A DNA stretch of 64,000 nt from contig QVOM02000112.1 in assembly GCA_003586115.2 (NCBI GenBank), positions 50,528,212-50,592,211 of the forward strand, in the 5' to 3' direction. A program made the translations under genes and the position numbers. The stretch is from Salvator merianae (taxonomy: Eukaryota; Chordata; Lepidosauria; Squamata; Teiidae). Of this stretch, positions 1-13,068 are shown piece by piece. The notes under the pieces were generated by a model. It searched no databases. It saw nothing but the letters and a program-made list of their open reading frames with translations, and had not been told where the DNA came from. Within the stretch, counting starts at the first letter, position 1. Every line of letters starts with the position of its first letter.

Positions 1-1090
<1,090 letters not shown>

Positions 1091-1399
1091 CCTCAGCTCG
1101 AGTGGGCTGGGAGGGTCACGAACCCATCAATCTGTCAGAAAGCACATACACACCGACTTCTTGATCGGTTTTGCTGTCACAGGCTTAAAAGAATTACGTC
1201 TCTGACCCTGGCCGCCGGTCTTTGCTTTCCCCCGACAAGTGGCAACTTCTCAACCTTCGTTGACCGCACCTGCCGCCCAGTGACACATAGAGCACCCGAG
1301 ACTAAATCTGCTCCTGTGCGATCGCCATAAAATATGGTATTCGGAAAGCAAACGTATGCCTGAGAAACCATTTCATGTTGCCCTCCATTCCCCTCTACA

Positions 1400-1570
1400 T
1401 GTTGTTGTTGTTGGCTATCACTGAGTTTGACTGCATGGACACCTCCCTGTTTTTTTGGCAGAGATACAGAAGAGATTTGCCATTGCCTACTTCTGGGGAG
1501 AGACTGCGGGTCCAACTAGTAACCCTCTGTTTTCTAGGCAGTTTGCTTTACCACTGAACTACAGCCACTT
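1400..1570 (-). repeat. tRNA-derived SINE (type A), minus strand
   Basis: Read on the minus strand it begins with a tRNA-like A box (CTGTAGTTCAGTGGTAAAGC), has a degenerate B box, the block GGCAATGGCAAA, and ends in a (CAA)n tail, seen as gttgttgttgttg at 1401-1413. At least six other copies lie in this window. The published family name is not certain to me. Confidence 0.8.
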
Positions 1571-2039
1571 CCTCCCAGCTACATAACACAGGTTCATAGT
1601 TACATATACAAAAATGGCAAGATGCTTGCCTACAGCAGTTGGGCAAAGAAGTTTTGACAATGTCTCTGTGCACCAAGTCACACACCTGCAAGGAAATTAC
1701 AGTATTTGCAGACCAGCTGTAAGACCATTAGCACCCCCTACCACTATTAGATGAATAAGATTGTCTACAACTGTCCTAGCTGTGGTGAGGAAGGGAGCAG
1801 TTCTTTCTGCCACAAAGCAATCCTATAATCAGAATGAAATTAAAAGTAGTTATTTGCTAATGGCACATTTTGTGTATGAGATTTATTCTTACAACAGCCC
1901 GGGGCCATGGTTACACCTCATGGCTTAAGTCCTCAGAAACCAGACGCTTAATTGTGTTACCGGTTTTTCTGAGGACTTTCCTCCTTGGAATGGGATTATC
2001 CTAAAGTAAGATAATACCAGCTCTGAGTCCAATTCAGCA
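1571..2039. other. Intergenic DNA, nothing recognised
   Basis: AT-rich sequence between the type A SINE and the cytosine-rich minisatellite. I see no exon, RNA gene or clear repeat. Confidence 0.5.
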
Positions 2040-2560
2040 AGAAATGGACCCAGTCAGGCTGCCTCCTGCCGCCCCCTCCCAATGCCCCCTGTCACTGTGA
2101 CTGCCTCCCGCCACTCCACATACCCCCCGCCGCCTCTTGCCACCCCATCCTTCAATGGTTTCCATTATTACATTGGCAGCTGCCTCCCACCACCCTCCCT
2201 TGATGTCCCCGCCACCTCCCTCTGCCTCCCCAATGCTTCCATCACTTCCCGCCACCCCTCCAAAGCCATCTGCCACCTACCATCACCCCTTCCCCCAACC
2301 TCCATGATCACTGCTGTAGCTGCCTCCCACCACTCTCCCCTACCACTGTGGCTGCTTCCCACCAGCCTGCCATGCCCCCACCTCCTTCTGCCACCTCACC
2401 AAAGCCCTCTGTCATCTCCTGCCATCCCATCCCCCGATGTCTGCTGCAATGACTGCAGCTGCCCCTTCCATCCCCCCAAGCCCCGCTGCCTCCCGCCACC
2501 AAGGTCCCCTGCTTCCCACTACCACACTGAGCTCTTCTGCCTCCTGCCACCCCCCTACCT
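2040..2560. repeat. Degenerate cytosine-rich minisatellite
   Basis: About 520 bp in which a motif like TGCCTCCCGCCACC recurs at irregular intervals of roughly 30-70 bp, separated by CCATCACC, CCCCCAATG and similar blocks. The plus strand is very rich in C and T. The reading frames on both strands are Pro/Ser-rich or Gly-rich, which follows from composition, and I do not treat them as genes. Confidence 0.7.
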
Positions 2561-2807
2561 CAACTTACCTATTATCAGGAGTCCTTGGGTGACAGTGGCG
2601 GCTGCACACTAAAGTGTGACCAGGGTGGAGAAGGCACAAAATGGCTTCACTCCCCTGTCCATAAAAATATGCCCACAGCCCTGGTCTTAGAATGATGCAA
2701 AATTAAGACAAGAATATACGGTATGTTAATGTGGCTAGGTGCACATCACCAAACAAGAGGGCCTGCATCCTCAAGCAGGAAGACATGGATGTACAAGTAT
2801 GCAAGTA

Positions 2808-2912
2808 TGGGAGCACTGTGACAGAGGATCTCTTTTGCATGCTAAAGCTCCCAGGTTCAGTCCCCATTATTCCTTTGGAAGAAGGCAATGGCAAACCACT
2901 TTTATACTGTTA
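2808..2912 (+). repeat. Truncated tRNA-derived SINE
   Basis: It carries a tRNA-like B box (AGGTTCAGTCC) preceded by CTTTTGCATGCTAAAG and followed by GAAGGCAATGGCAAACCACT, the signature of the SINE at 5319-5496. The 3' part with the CAA tail is missing. Confidence 0.65.
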
Positions 2913-3272
2913 AGGAAATTTCATGGATGTATCTAATTACTTAGCAGGGGTCAAACTTAACTTAAAGGCATCTTTATCTTAGAAGTGAGTATGTAAGGCT
3001 GAAGTTGGCATCAGTTGGCCCTTGTTGCCCACACAAATTGTGGATCAGTTGTCCCCCTTGTTTGCTCACACAAATTGTTTCTGGCTGTCACAAACACACA
3101 AAGGTTCTTTCTTCACGAGCCCTTCATCAAAATTAAGGGTCCGCGTAGTACGGTTCTTATCAGGCTGTATCTGCATGGTAATATGGATCTATGTGGCCAC
3201 TCCCCCTGCTGGAACATCCTATCTGCTTTTGACAGAGTACAGTCTTGATCAGGAGGCTCTTGATTGGGAATA

Positions 3273-3302
3273 CCAGTAGTCACATTTAATTGTGACTACT
3301 GG
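3273..3302. repeat. Perfect 12-bp inverted repeat (hairpin)
   Basis: The arms CCAGTAGTCACA and TGTGACTACTGG are perfectly complementary and are separated by a 6-nt AT loop. No T-run follows and no gene ends here, so a terminator role is not supported. It may be the core of an eroded palindromic transposon. Confidence 0.7.
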
Positions 3303-3682
3303 GTGGACCAGCAGGTCCCAGTCCCGAACAAGAAGGTGTGCTATTCAGAGGCATGTCTCTATGTTCAGGATTATAAGGGAGTGATTTTGGTGGTGCATCA
3401 AAGCACACCCTGAAATGTCTCCCCCAGAGGCTCCCAAGGCTAGGGAGTTATGTTTCTAGCCTTTGGAGGCCTTCATAGTGCTTTCAGGCTGTGGTGATGC
3501 AGTGTGGGCTGATCCAGATCAGTGCTGTCAGTGCAGATGTGCTGACCCCACCCACAACTTCCCATGGTTGGGATTAGTGGACCTGGCTATTCCCAACCCA
3601 CTGATCCCAACTGAAGGCAGATAAGTGCACAAAGGGCCATAGATAATAGTTCTTTCTTCACGGCCAGGATATTGGAGATTTT

Positions 3683-3902
3683 GAGCCTAGTCACACTTAA
3701 ATTTTAATCCAGCTTCTGCCCACTTTCAGACTGAGAGAACACAAGTGAAGTAATAAGACGTTTTCTTTCAGCATTATCTAAATCAGAAAATCCACATTTG
3801 GGTACATAATATGGAAAGAAAATGATTAATCGCTTTGCTGATGTGTTCTTTCTATCCAAAAGTATACTGAAGTTAGATTAAAGCTTAGGTGTGACTAAGC
3901 CC
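3683..3902. mobile_element. PIF/Harbinger-like MITE, copy 1
   Basis: A 220-bp non-autonomous element with terminal inverted repeats: left GAGCCTAGTCACAC, right end GTGTGACTAAGCCC. The internal arms also pair, as TTTTAATCCAGC on the left and GTTAGATTAAAGC on the right. It is flanked by TTT on both sides (3680-3682 and 3903-3905), a plausible 3-bp target duplication. Related copies are at 45496-45720 and 63174-63397, with a truncated one near 25040-25165. Confidence 0.75.
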
Positions 3903-4116
3903 TTTGAAAGAAAACATTAGAAAGTGAAGCTGTCCTACTGTTAAGCTCAACTCTTAGTAGCTACAGAGAAGTGAACATATAGTTTTCTTAGCAACAACAT
4001 GGAAATTATTTGCCATCACCTTCTAGGATTTTTAAAAATATTTTCTTTAATGTCCAGCTTACAACTCTGGGATTTCTTGGTAGTCTACCAGAGAAGTCCA
4101 GCCTCACCTAGCTGTA

Positions 4117-4615
4117 TAAGAACTTAAGAGGAGCCGTGCTGGATCAGGCCACAGCCCATCTAGTCCAGCATCCTGTCTCACACAATGGCGCACCCCTTGC
4201 ATCTGGGCATTTTCAAGCAGAAGACAAAGGCCAAACTTTAACCTGCTCTCAGCTTCTTGCAAATGACCTTTAGAGGCATCCTACCTGTCTCTCCAACCTA
4301 GAGGTGGTACCTAGGTTTCCATGCTAGTAGCTATTGATACACATACCCTCTATGAGTTTGTCTAACCCTTAAAGCTATCAGATTGGTTCCAGTCACTACC
4401 TCTTCTAGTAATAAATTCCATAGACTGATGACCTCTGAGAGAAAAAATGCTTCCCCTTGTCAGTCCTAACTCTCTTGCCCATCAGCTTCATAGAGTGCCC
4501 CCTGGTCCTAATGCTGTATCCACACCATGCTCAATTTTATATGCTTCAGTCAGATCCCCTCTTAAATGCCATCTTTCAAGTCTGACAAGGCCTAGACATT
4601 GCAGCCTGATTTCAT
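4117..4615 (-). mobile_element. CR1 LINE 3' fragment
   Basis: On the minus strand the left part decodes to remnants of the CR1 ORF2 C-terminus (CAGxxTTGAAAGATGGCATTTAAGAGGGGA, compare LxxRRLRGDMI). A long 3' UTR follows, ending in GGATGCTGGACTAGATGGGC and GGATCAGGCC in reverse orientation. The reading frame is broken, so this is a dead 5'-truncated copy. Related fragments are at 24085 and 25924. Confidence 0.75.
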
Positions 4616-4954
4616 AACCAAAGGTTAGATGGAAGCATCATACCAGCTGGCAAACTAGAAGTCAAAAAGAAATCCAGTTGACAAGAGGACATCTAACTGT
4701 GCATTCTTTGTTCAGGTGCCGCTATAGATGAGCAGCTTAAGACAATTGTCTGTTTTTATGGTTCTTCATTTTAAAACTAGGCTTGCAGTGGATAGTCCTT
4801 CAAGTAGAGTGGAATTGCCAGCAGAGAACAACAAACAGGATATCCTTCAAAACAAAAGGGGGTCCTCTATTAAAAAACACTTCTGTTCATGAAAGCACAT
4901 GGACAGCAGATTGAATCTCAAACTGAGGAAAAGGGCAGAGTAACAAGTGCTCTG

Positions 4955-5040
4955 TTGTATTTTTATTTATTTATTCCACCCGAACTGTACCCTGGCATTC
5001 TGGTCACATATACTCCACAGTCATGCCATTTTCAGTCTCC
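4955..5040 (-). repeat. L2-like LINE 3' tail
   Basis: The stretch tatttttatttatttattccaccc followed by a short GC-rich block resembles, in reverse, the common squamate LINE tail (CCCTG..GGxGGxATAAAT(AAAT)n). It is short and divergent. Confidence 0.4.
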
Positions 5041-5171
5041 TTTCTTCTTCCAAATCACCAGATTGCCTTGGAATATGCAGTCAAAATACAGGATGTTCAA
5101 AATTTACCTAGCAAACATGTAATGAGATGAGTCCCACATGCCATTTGGAGAACAGGGAACTAGCTCCCATT

Positions 5172-5316
5172 AGGTACTCTGTCAGCTGCCTGGAAAGCAG
5201 AGGGGTGCCAGTTAGTTCTCCAGTCTCTTCCCAGAAGTAGGCAGTGGTGAACCCACATAGAGGTGTCCATGGAGGTGCCCATGTAGTCAACTAGGAGTTG
5301 GCCATGACTTGATCAC
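5172..5316 (+). repeat. tRNA-derived SINE (type A), first of a tandem pair
   Basis: It contains CTGCCTGGAAAGCAGAGGGG, a degenerate B box, AAGTAGGCAGTGG, GTGTCCATGGAGGTGCCCAT and AGGAGTTGGCCATGACTTGA. The A box region is eroded. It is followed after a couple of bases by another copy in the same orientation. Confidence 0.75.
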
Positions 5317-5318
5317 AG

Positions 5319-5496
5319 TGGTTCACTGTAGCTCAGTGGTAGAGCAAACTGCCTGGAAAGCAAAAGGGTGCTGGTTCAGTCCCTAGCCTCTTCCCGGACG
5401 TAGGCAATGGCAAACCTATATAGAAGTGTCCATGGAGGTGCCCATGGAGTCAACCAGCAGTTGGCCATGATTTGATAGTACTCAGTGACAACAACC
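5319..5496 (+). repeat. tRNA-derived SINE (type A), second of a tandem pair
   Basis: The best preserved copy in the window. The A box is TGTAGCTCAGTGGTAGAGC, the B box is GGTTCAGTCCC, then come GGCAATGGCAAACC, GTGTCCATGGAGGTGCCCAT, AGCAGTTGGCCATGATTTGA and a short ACAACAACC tail. The tRNA-like head indicates transcription by RNA polymerase III and mobilisation by a LINE. Confidence 0.85.
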
Positions 5497-7609
5497 TCTG
5501 TGATGCTGATCATTCTCAAAAGAGTAAATTGGAATGACAAGAAAGAAGTGGATCCATTTCCTCAACCACTTTTAGTCTGAAATTTTAATTTTGTTGTTTT
5601 TAAATGTTCTAATATTCCATGGTCTTAATTATATTCTACTATTTTTTCAGTTGTGTAATCCTCCCTGAAACTATTTGTATAGAGCAGGAAAATGCCTATA
5701 ATTTCAGTATTTAAAATGCTATTGGTGATCAGCTGCTAAACCGTGCTATTAAAGTTTGCACTGATTCTGTTCTTGAAATTTTCCAATGGCATTTGGAAAA
5801 TGGATGGGTCCTGATTAGGGAACTCCAATAACAAACTCAGTCTGACTGATAGAAGAGCCATCATCAGTGCACTTTTGCATGTGATCCCTGGAACACTGGA
5901 TGGCCTCCATTTGAATAAAAGGTAAGGTGTGACCACAGCCCTTGACAACAGATCTCTTGTGTCAATGGCATGTACAATTATCAGCAAAAGAAGCTTTCGC
6001 TCCTAGGAATGAAAGTTTATATTTGGGCACTTTTTATCCTCTTCCCCTACCTAGTCCCTATTAGTTGGCAGCCTTCAGGGAATGGCAGCAGGAGGGGGTA
6101 TTCTTCCAAATGTCAGTAGCTAGACATTGCAAGCAGAGCAAGCTGTGTGTTCATGTCCTGCTGATGGGCTTCCCTGTGCACTATGAGAGCAGACTACTGG
6201 AATAGATGGGCCGTGGGTCCAATCCAATATGGCATAATAGGTCTTCCCTCAACATGACTGCCTCGATTGGCGCCATTCTTTCCAGCTCTTTTAAAGGGTC
6301 CTTCTCTCAAAGCAGAAGTCAGTATGCTTCAGTGGTGAGAGCATTTATTTTCCCTGCCAAAGGCCCTGGTTGGGTGCAAGCTGTAGAAGCCAAGCTTGCC
6401 TTGTGCCTTGGTGGGACAGCAGATGGCCAAGAAAATGTTGTTGCCAGCTTGTGTCATGGTTTTCCAGAAATGTTGACATTTTTATTTAATTGTGGTGATC
6501 TTTCATCAAATATGATTATGTTATGACTTTGTACAACACTTTTTCTAACACGTACAGACCAATTTTTGATGCATCAATATTTTGGTGTCACACTAAATAA
6601 ATAGGGAATAAATAGAGTAGTAAAATATTGTTGCTGTCAGCATGAAAAGCAACAGGGTAAGCTATTTTCAAGAGACAGGATTTTACTATATGTTTAAAAT
6701 GCACTTGCTGGTATCTACAAGTTCTTGTTGACCATAAACAAGGAAAGGCAGCTGTATGGGTCCATAAAACAATTTCAAGTCCATAGCTGGGCAGTATCTT
6801 TAAAAAGCCAAATAAGTGTGGCATTTAGAGAACTGAGAAGCTTTTTGCTTCTGTTGGATATTAATAAAAGCTTTATCCAGCTGTCAACTTAGTGACACAA
6901 AGAAAAGCTGGTTTATAGAATTGCCTTATTATGATGTAAGCTTGGTTTTCTGGATGTTTGCATAGCTCTTCAATCGAATAAAATGCTTTAAATGTTTGTG
7001 CAGTGTAGATGAACAAACTGAAAGTATTGTGCAAGGTTAGTACTTCACTGTGAGAGATAATCCCTGCAAGAATTTAACAGTGCAATTTCTATTTCCCTTT
7101 TCACATCTATCAACGATATATGTAAGCTTGTTGCCTTGTGTGGAAGAAAAATATCTATCACATGCCTAAAGTCACTAAAGTTACCAGGGATGGAAATCAT
7201 AACTAAATTTATTAGGGAATATGTTCTTCTGCTGACCATAGATAACATCTGATTAAATACACTTGTAATTGCATGAAAGCAAAGTGTGGTGAATAAGGTT
7301 GTATCAGACAAGTCTTGTGATTTCTAGTACATCGTAAAAGGAGCTGTCACTATTTATATAATTAGGGCAGGTCACAATAAAACCATTATAAAAACAAATA
7401 AAATAGATTGACCAAAGCAGTGTCAGCACCTGCATGGGGAGGGCATCCTGTTCCCTCTGCCAAAGACCAGGGTAAAGAGTCTTCACCGGTCATCTGAATA
7501 CAATGAGGGTGCTTGATGCATCTCAGAGGGATGACTGTTCCATAGTGTGGGGGGTACCACCAAGAATGTCCTCTTACATGTTCCCCACCCCCTTAATTGC
7601 TGAAGGGGG
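5497..7609. other. Intergenic DNA, nothing recognised
   Basis: AT-rich sequence without an exon, RNA gene or clear repeat that I can support. The open frames are short and lack codon bias or family resemblance. Confidence 0.5.
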
Positions 7610-7800
7610 TGGCACTGCCAAGAGGGCCTCATCAACAGATCTTAGGGCACAGGCAGATTTATATGGGAGGAGGCATTCCTTTAGATATTTGGGGCATATT
7701 AAAGGACAATACACATGCCCGTTAGGGAGCAAGCAAGCTTAATTGGATGTCATGAGGTTTACATCTGAGTAGACCTGTGAATGATTGCATTGCCACATTC
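7610..7800 (+). repeat. Dispersed repeat (L2-like LINE-associated block)
   Basis: The segment with TTATATGGGAGGAGGCATTC, TTAGATATTTGGGGC and GAGTAGACCTGTGAATG resembles a repeat block widespread in squamate genomes (compare 17465-17710 and 29470-29660). I recognise the block, but the family name is an inference. Confidence 0.5.
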
Positions 7801-10800
7801 CTTGGAATGTATATCGGTCTGGTTTGTAAGTATTATATGAGACATTTTCAGAGAATACTTCACAAATAAAAACTAAGACACAATACATGAAGCAACTCGG
7901 AAAGTGGAGTGGAGCTCAAGTAATTGGAGTTCTAATTGGTGAAGCATACTGTTTTTGATGGCACCAGATGTTATAGGTTTTTTTTTTTCTCCTTGTCATT
8001 TGAGAGGAGGAATAGTTATGCTCTAAGAAGCGGTCTGTTTCTTCACAAACTACACAATTTATTATTATGGAACCATGGTGTGCCTGAAGGATTTCATTAC
8101 ACTTCTTCGAACATGTTGATTTAAATGGATTTGTGTAAGAACCATCAGCTTGGCCTCTTGGATTCACACAGTAGCTTGAAATACTTTATTAAGAAACAGG
8201 CATATGGATGGTTGATAAGAAGCCACATTTGTACAAACTACAAAGCTTTATACTCTTTAAATAGCCTCTTCCTGCCAGGGACCAGCTTGACATCCCAAAC
8301 CTGATATTCTTGTAACATTGTTTATGTGCTCATCATTATCACCCAATCGTATGTCCTTGGAACTATCTTCTAAGCATAAAACTGTCAAGCACATTTCTGA
8401 ATGACCTCTTGTCATGGGAATACTAGGTTCCTCAAACAGGACAAGATAGAAGATGAACAGTACAAGGTGAAAGCTGATGGCAAAGTGTCATCAATCCTTG
8501 TCCCTCTTTTCAGGGAGCTGACAGACTTGTTAAAAACGTTGCTCTCAAAATTTGTATTGATTTGTATTAAAGACAGGGTGGGATTTCCAGATCTTTAACA
8601 TTCCAACATGTTGCCAGATGATCAGGTGTCCAGCAAGGCTTCTCTGGTACCCAGATTCAACTTCTGGAAACTTGCCACGTATGAAGGAGGAGGGAGGAAG
8701 GGAGAGAGAGAAAGAGAGAAAGAAAGAAAGAGAGAGAGAAAGAGAAAAAGAAAGAAATGGGGTGAACACAGAGAACTCCTGGAAGTTCAGTCTGGCTCTT
8801 TGCTGAAGGAGCCCGCGCTGTATTTCGCTTTCCATATTGTGAGGAAATGCAGTAATTCATTGAGGAGCTAGCATTTCCTCATGCTATTTAGAGACAACCA
8901 AAGTATAATAGAATCATTCTGTTTACCTGTGGATATGTACCTTTGGGCAGCTAGGAAATCTGGTATTGTTGTCTGCACTCACTTGCAAGCCAGGGTTTTG
9001 GAATAGTGCTATTCTGTCATTGAGGCAGAAGTGAAGTTAGAAAATGGGGCAGGTACGGAGCAATTCTTCCCCAAGTGGCTTCTAAGCCATCAACAGCCTC
9101 AATGCTCTGCTCTTGTTCAAGGCTTCAAAATGAAGCCTGCCCACTCTACATTTTTTCTCTTAAAAGGATACAGGCTTTTCTTGGCTAAACTTTAGGTTTC
9201 AAAGGTAAAGGCTGTCCAGCAGGCGGAGGGCAGGACACCTCCTGGGGCAGCCAATCCTATCCAACAACTTGCCCTGGCAACACTATCTGATGCAGGACTT
9301 TTGATATACCTTCTGTGCTTTGTGCCCTCAACATATCTGAACATAGGGAGAGGAAAAGACCTTCTAAAAGCTGGCATGAATGTGATGGTCTATAAACCAA
9401 AGGTAAGCTGGCAGCTGAATTGTTCCTGCTGGCTCATGAATTGTACTCTATTTGCTATGAATTACAGCATCAAAGTCCAGTTGTAAATACCATACAATAA
9501 GGAGATGTCACTATCTTTCTCTCAGTTTGACGAAGATCAAATGGACTGATAAGATGCTTTAAACAGACACATTTTGCTATGGTGACTGTTTTCACGTATT
9601 TATTTTCTGCTTTCTGCCACATATGCTGTCTGTACTTCTCTAAATCCTTTCCAAAATATATTCTGCAGAACTAACAGTTGTGGTATGCAGAAACAAAAAT
9701 GAGAAAAGCACTCTTATGAAGAACATGTGCTTTGAAAGAGCAGAGTCTTTTTGCAAGCATTAAGACAATCCTCCTAGCATAAATTTTATCGCACAGCAGT
9801 TTGCTTTCTGTGCATGGCTTGCGTCACATGCTGTCATTTGGCAGTCACAAGCTACTTCCTTCAGCCATCCTTAGCTCAGGGATATCTTCTTGGCAAGAGT
9901 CACATTTCTTCAAATGCTTTTTTTGAAAACCTGCACAGGACAGAGGAATATTAAGGCCCCAGCTGTGATCTAAGCTGAATAGATTTATATCTGAGGTGGT
10001 GGTTCAAGAGCAAAGGCATAAACTGATTCACATTCATCTTCATTTGTGTTACCCGGGTGATGGTAATTATGTTTTCTTCTTGTTTTCCTACAGTGATGGA
10101 AAATGCCCTCTCTGCACATTGACTCAATATAACTTAAATATAAAGTTAACCCCATCCCCATTTCCAAGTCATAGTAGCTTATACCAATGGTTAGCATACT
10201 GGTAAATATGGCCCTTAAGGCTTCCTGAACGTCATGCTCTTGATTCATATAATAAACTGAAGAAGGTAGAGATACTGAAAATAATGACAGTACAATGTTT
10301 TGGCAGTTTTACAGGAAACTCTGCACATAACAGCATTTTGAAATACATTATATGCTATACATTACATATGAAATATGTCTCCTGAAGTCCTGGACATTTT
10401 GCTGTGTTATAGCTGCACAGAATAACCAGCACTTTAGTCATCTCTATATTTGAACAGTTAATATTTAATTCAGCTTCAACTATTAATTCTTTATTACAGT
10501 TATAACTCAGCCTTCACCAAATAATTACAGAGGAGGTAGTGAGTACAAGGCAGATACTTTTGATCCCATCACCTTGGTTGAGTAGAATAGTTCACCACTA
10601 AAGCTGCAATCACTGGGAAGAGGGTTCCCCTCTCTCCATTTGGCTCCTGAGCATCCAGGGTTGGAGCTCTGCTGCAGACCTGAAGATCCCTCTTTGCTGA
10701 TGCAAGACATCTGACTGTTGGCTTGTCCATCCTTGGGTTTGTGTTACGGATATATCCAAAGACCTGTGGTGATATTATCCTTGGCTGTGCTCAACAGCCT

Positions 10801-12911
10801 CTGAATTTCCAAGTTACCAAGCTCTCAGCCATGCAACAAAGAGCTGTGCACTTGGGGAGTGAAGTTTGTGGAGCATTCCACTTTTAAGTTTCCCCCACTG
10901 ACTTCCCATTTGGCTTCCGAGTTTCAGAACACCCACTCTCTTGTGCAATTGGTAGCTGAGCCTTTGGACTCTGCGAGAGGGACAGAGATCCTTGCTGAGA
11001 GTAAGAACCCTTCTTTTTTCCTTGCTTTTTCCTTTTAGCCCACTGAAGACTTTGGATGGTGAGAAAGACTTTTGTTGCCCCCTTGTTTTTTGTTTTAGAA
11101 TGGAGCTTTTTAGGTGGATTGTAGGAACAGCTTGGGAGGAGGGCATCACCTGGGATCCAAAGCCAAGATAGAGAGTGCATTGTGGGTAGAGTTAATTATA
11201 GGTCAAGTTGAGAGGAGGGCATCACAGTTTAGAATCCTCTTAGAATCTCCTAGATACCATTTTTAAACACAGAAACACAAGTTACTGTTAGAAACCACTT
11301 TATCTACTGTGCTCAGCTTGAGTTAACAGCCTACAGGTTGCTTGCTACACTGTAACTAGCAGAAGCCTATTAAAACACCAGAATTTATCTCATCTAACCT
11401 GCTTTTTACAATCTTACAGACTGACTGACAACATACTGAGATACTGCTGTTCTATTTGCCCAATTGTATTGCTGTATTGAGAAAATCCCATTACTTTGCA
11501 TTGCTGACTCAAGTCTCAGAATAAAAGTGTATTTTTATTTTTTTGTGTGTTCTAATAAAGATGGCTAGATTTGCATTATTCTTGCCTCGGAACTCCTTCC
11601 TTTTACCCATATTCCTGAGATTCCACTCTGATCAATTGCATTCTGTCTTTTGATTGGTAGTTTGTAAAACCAACTTTTTAGTCCAAAAGTCCCATTTGGA
11701 ATAGCTGAAGAGTAAGTTCCCCAGTAAAACCAGTTTATTCCTTTTATACTAGAACATCCACATTTCCTCCAGGCTTGAAAATGTTCCATGAAATCTTCAA
11801 ATTTCTCTAGCTTGGGGTGACTGTAGATGAAAGGTTTCCTGATTTCTGTTCTGAGTTCTTTTTTTGTTGTTGTTGCCATTTGTTGAAGACACAGTTATAT
11901 CAGCAAACATATTTTCAGGTTTGTTATACAACACAATGAAATCTTCATAATGCAAAACGTCATTTTTAGGATGCACCATGCTTTTTGATCCATCCATAAT
12001 TCCCCATAAGAAAATATATGATTGTATTCCCATTTGCAGCAGTAGTTCATAACTGTGATACAAACTAATAGAAAGAGCAAAATCCCCTTTTATTGCAACT
12101 TGTTCTCTCTCTTCAAAACATAAGGCAGGATTTTTCTTAAATTGATTCCTAGCTGGAATCATGTGATATTTTTATAAGGTTAGCAATTTCATGCTGTGGC
12201 AAAATCCAAAATTGAATTACATAACAAAGACTCAACATTTCTTGATACTGTATCTTCATACCAATTTTTTTACTGTCTTGATAGTAATTGTTAGATTAAA
12301 AAACAAAACAGAACAAAGCCTTCATTCTTTAAAAGCTTATTTATATTTAAACTGAAAAACACTGTGTTTTCTTTGGACCATTATTTTAAAAATATATTTG
12401 CCACTGTATTCAAATATAATTTTGCCAACAGAACTAAAAAGGACTGAGTTCCTTTTCCATGAAATAAAAAGTGATACTTCAAAGGTCCTGTATGTTGACT
12501 GTTTTTACCTTAATCCATCTTTTTTTTAAAAAAAATATGACACATAATCCATAAACCACATTTCTTTAAATATGCCTTTGACTTTGCTGTTACTTATTCT
12601 TAGTCCTGGCTTGATGCTCTCATTTTTTATAGTGTAGTTTGTCTTTTAAAATTTTTATAATTCAATATATTTTGGAACAGTATTTGTTTAACTGTATAAA
12701 CATTTACTTGGAGTAAAATACATTAGGAATAATAGAAATTCAGTAAATAGTGAAGTCACCAAAGAAGAAAAAAAGTTCTTTACTGAGAACAAAATTGGGA
12801 TGACATGCTAACATGTTGTTGAAATGCATGGAGAAATCTTCACCAGCGATAGTGGTAGTCCATGATTATGAATAAAATAGCCATCATGGTAGAGTTTAAA
12901 AAATGAAGGAG
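7801..12911. other. Intergenic DNA, nothing recognised apart from a microsatellite
   Basis: Between PDXK and RRP1B. I found no homology-bearing reading frame, no tRNA-like structure and no complete transposon. The purine tract at 8683-8760 is the only distinct feature. Confidence 0.5.
8683..8760. repeat. Polypurine (GA/GAAA) microsatellite
   Basis: A stretch of about 78 bp with purines only on the plus strand, made of GGGA, GA and GAAA units. The Arg/Glu/Lys-rich and Ser/Leu/Phe-rich frames across it are composition artefacts. Confidence 0.85.
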
Positions 12912-13068
12912 AATTCCGCATGGGGTGGTATACTGGACCAGCAAACCTACTAGAAACATCCCTTCCACATGTTGGTGACCCTGTTCAGGGTCTTTCCAAG
13001 ATCACACCAGGGTGCAGAGGAAGGCTCCTAGAAAGCTTGCTGATCTGGTATACCGGCCAGTGTGGAAT
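12912..13068. mobile_element. Palindromic MITE
   Basis: The left end AATTCCGCATGG..GGTATACTGGACCAGCAAACC is mirrored by a right end that reads, on the opposite strand, AATTCCACACTGGCCGGTATAC and AGATCAGCAAGC. The two halves form one imperfect inverted repeat of about 157 bp. The superfamily was not determined. Confidence 0.6.

Noticed and set aside
2082..2612. A 176-residue Pro/Ser-rich frame on the plus strand and Gly-rich frames on the minus strand
   Set aside because: Low-complexity translation of the C-rich minisatellite, without splice or family support.
5319..5390. Possible tRNA gene, because of good A and B boxes
   Set aside because: No cloverleaf closes, and the sequence continues into the SINE body with a CAA tail, so it is a tRNA-derived SINE.
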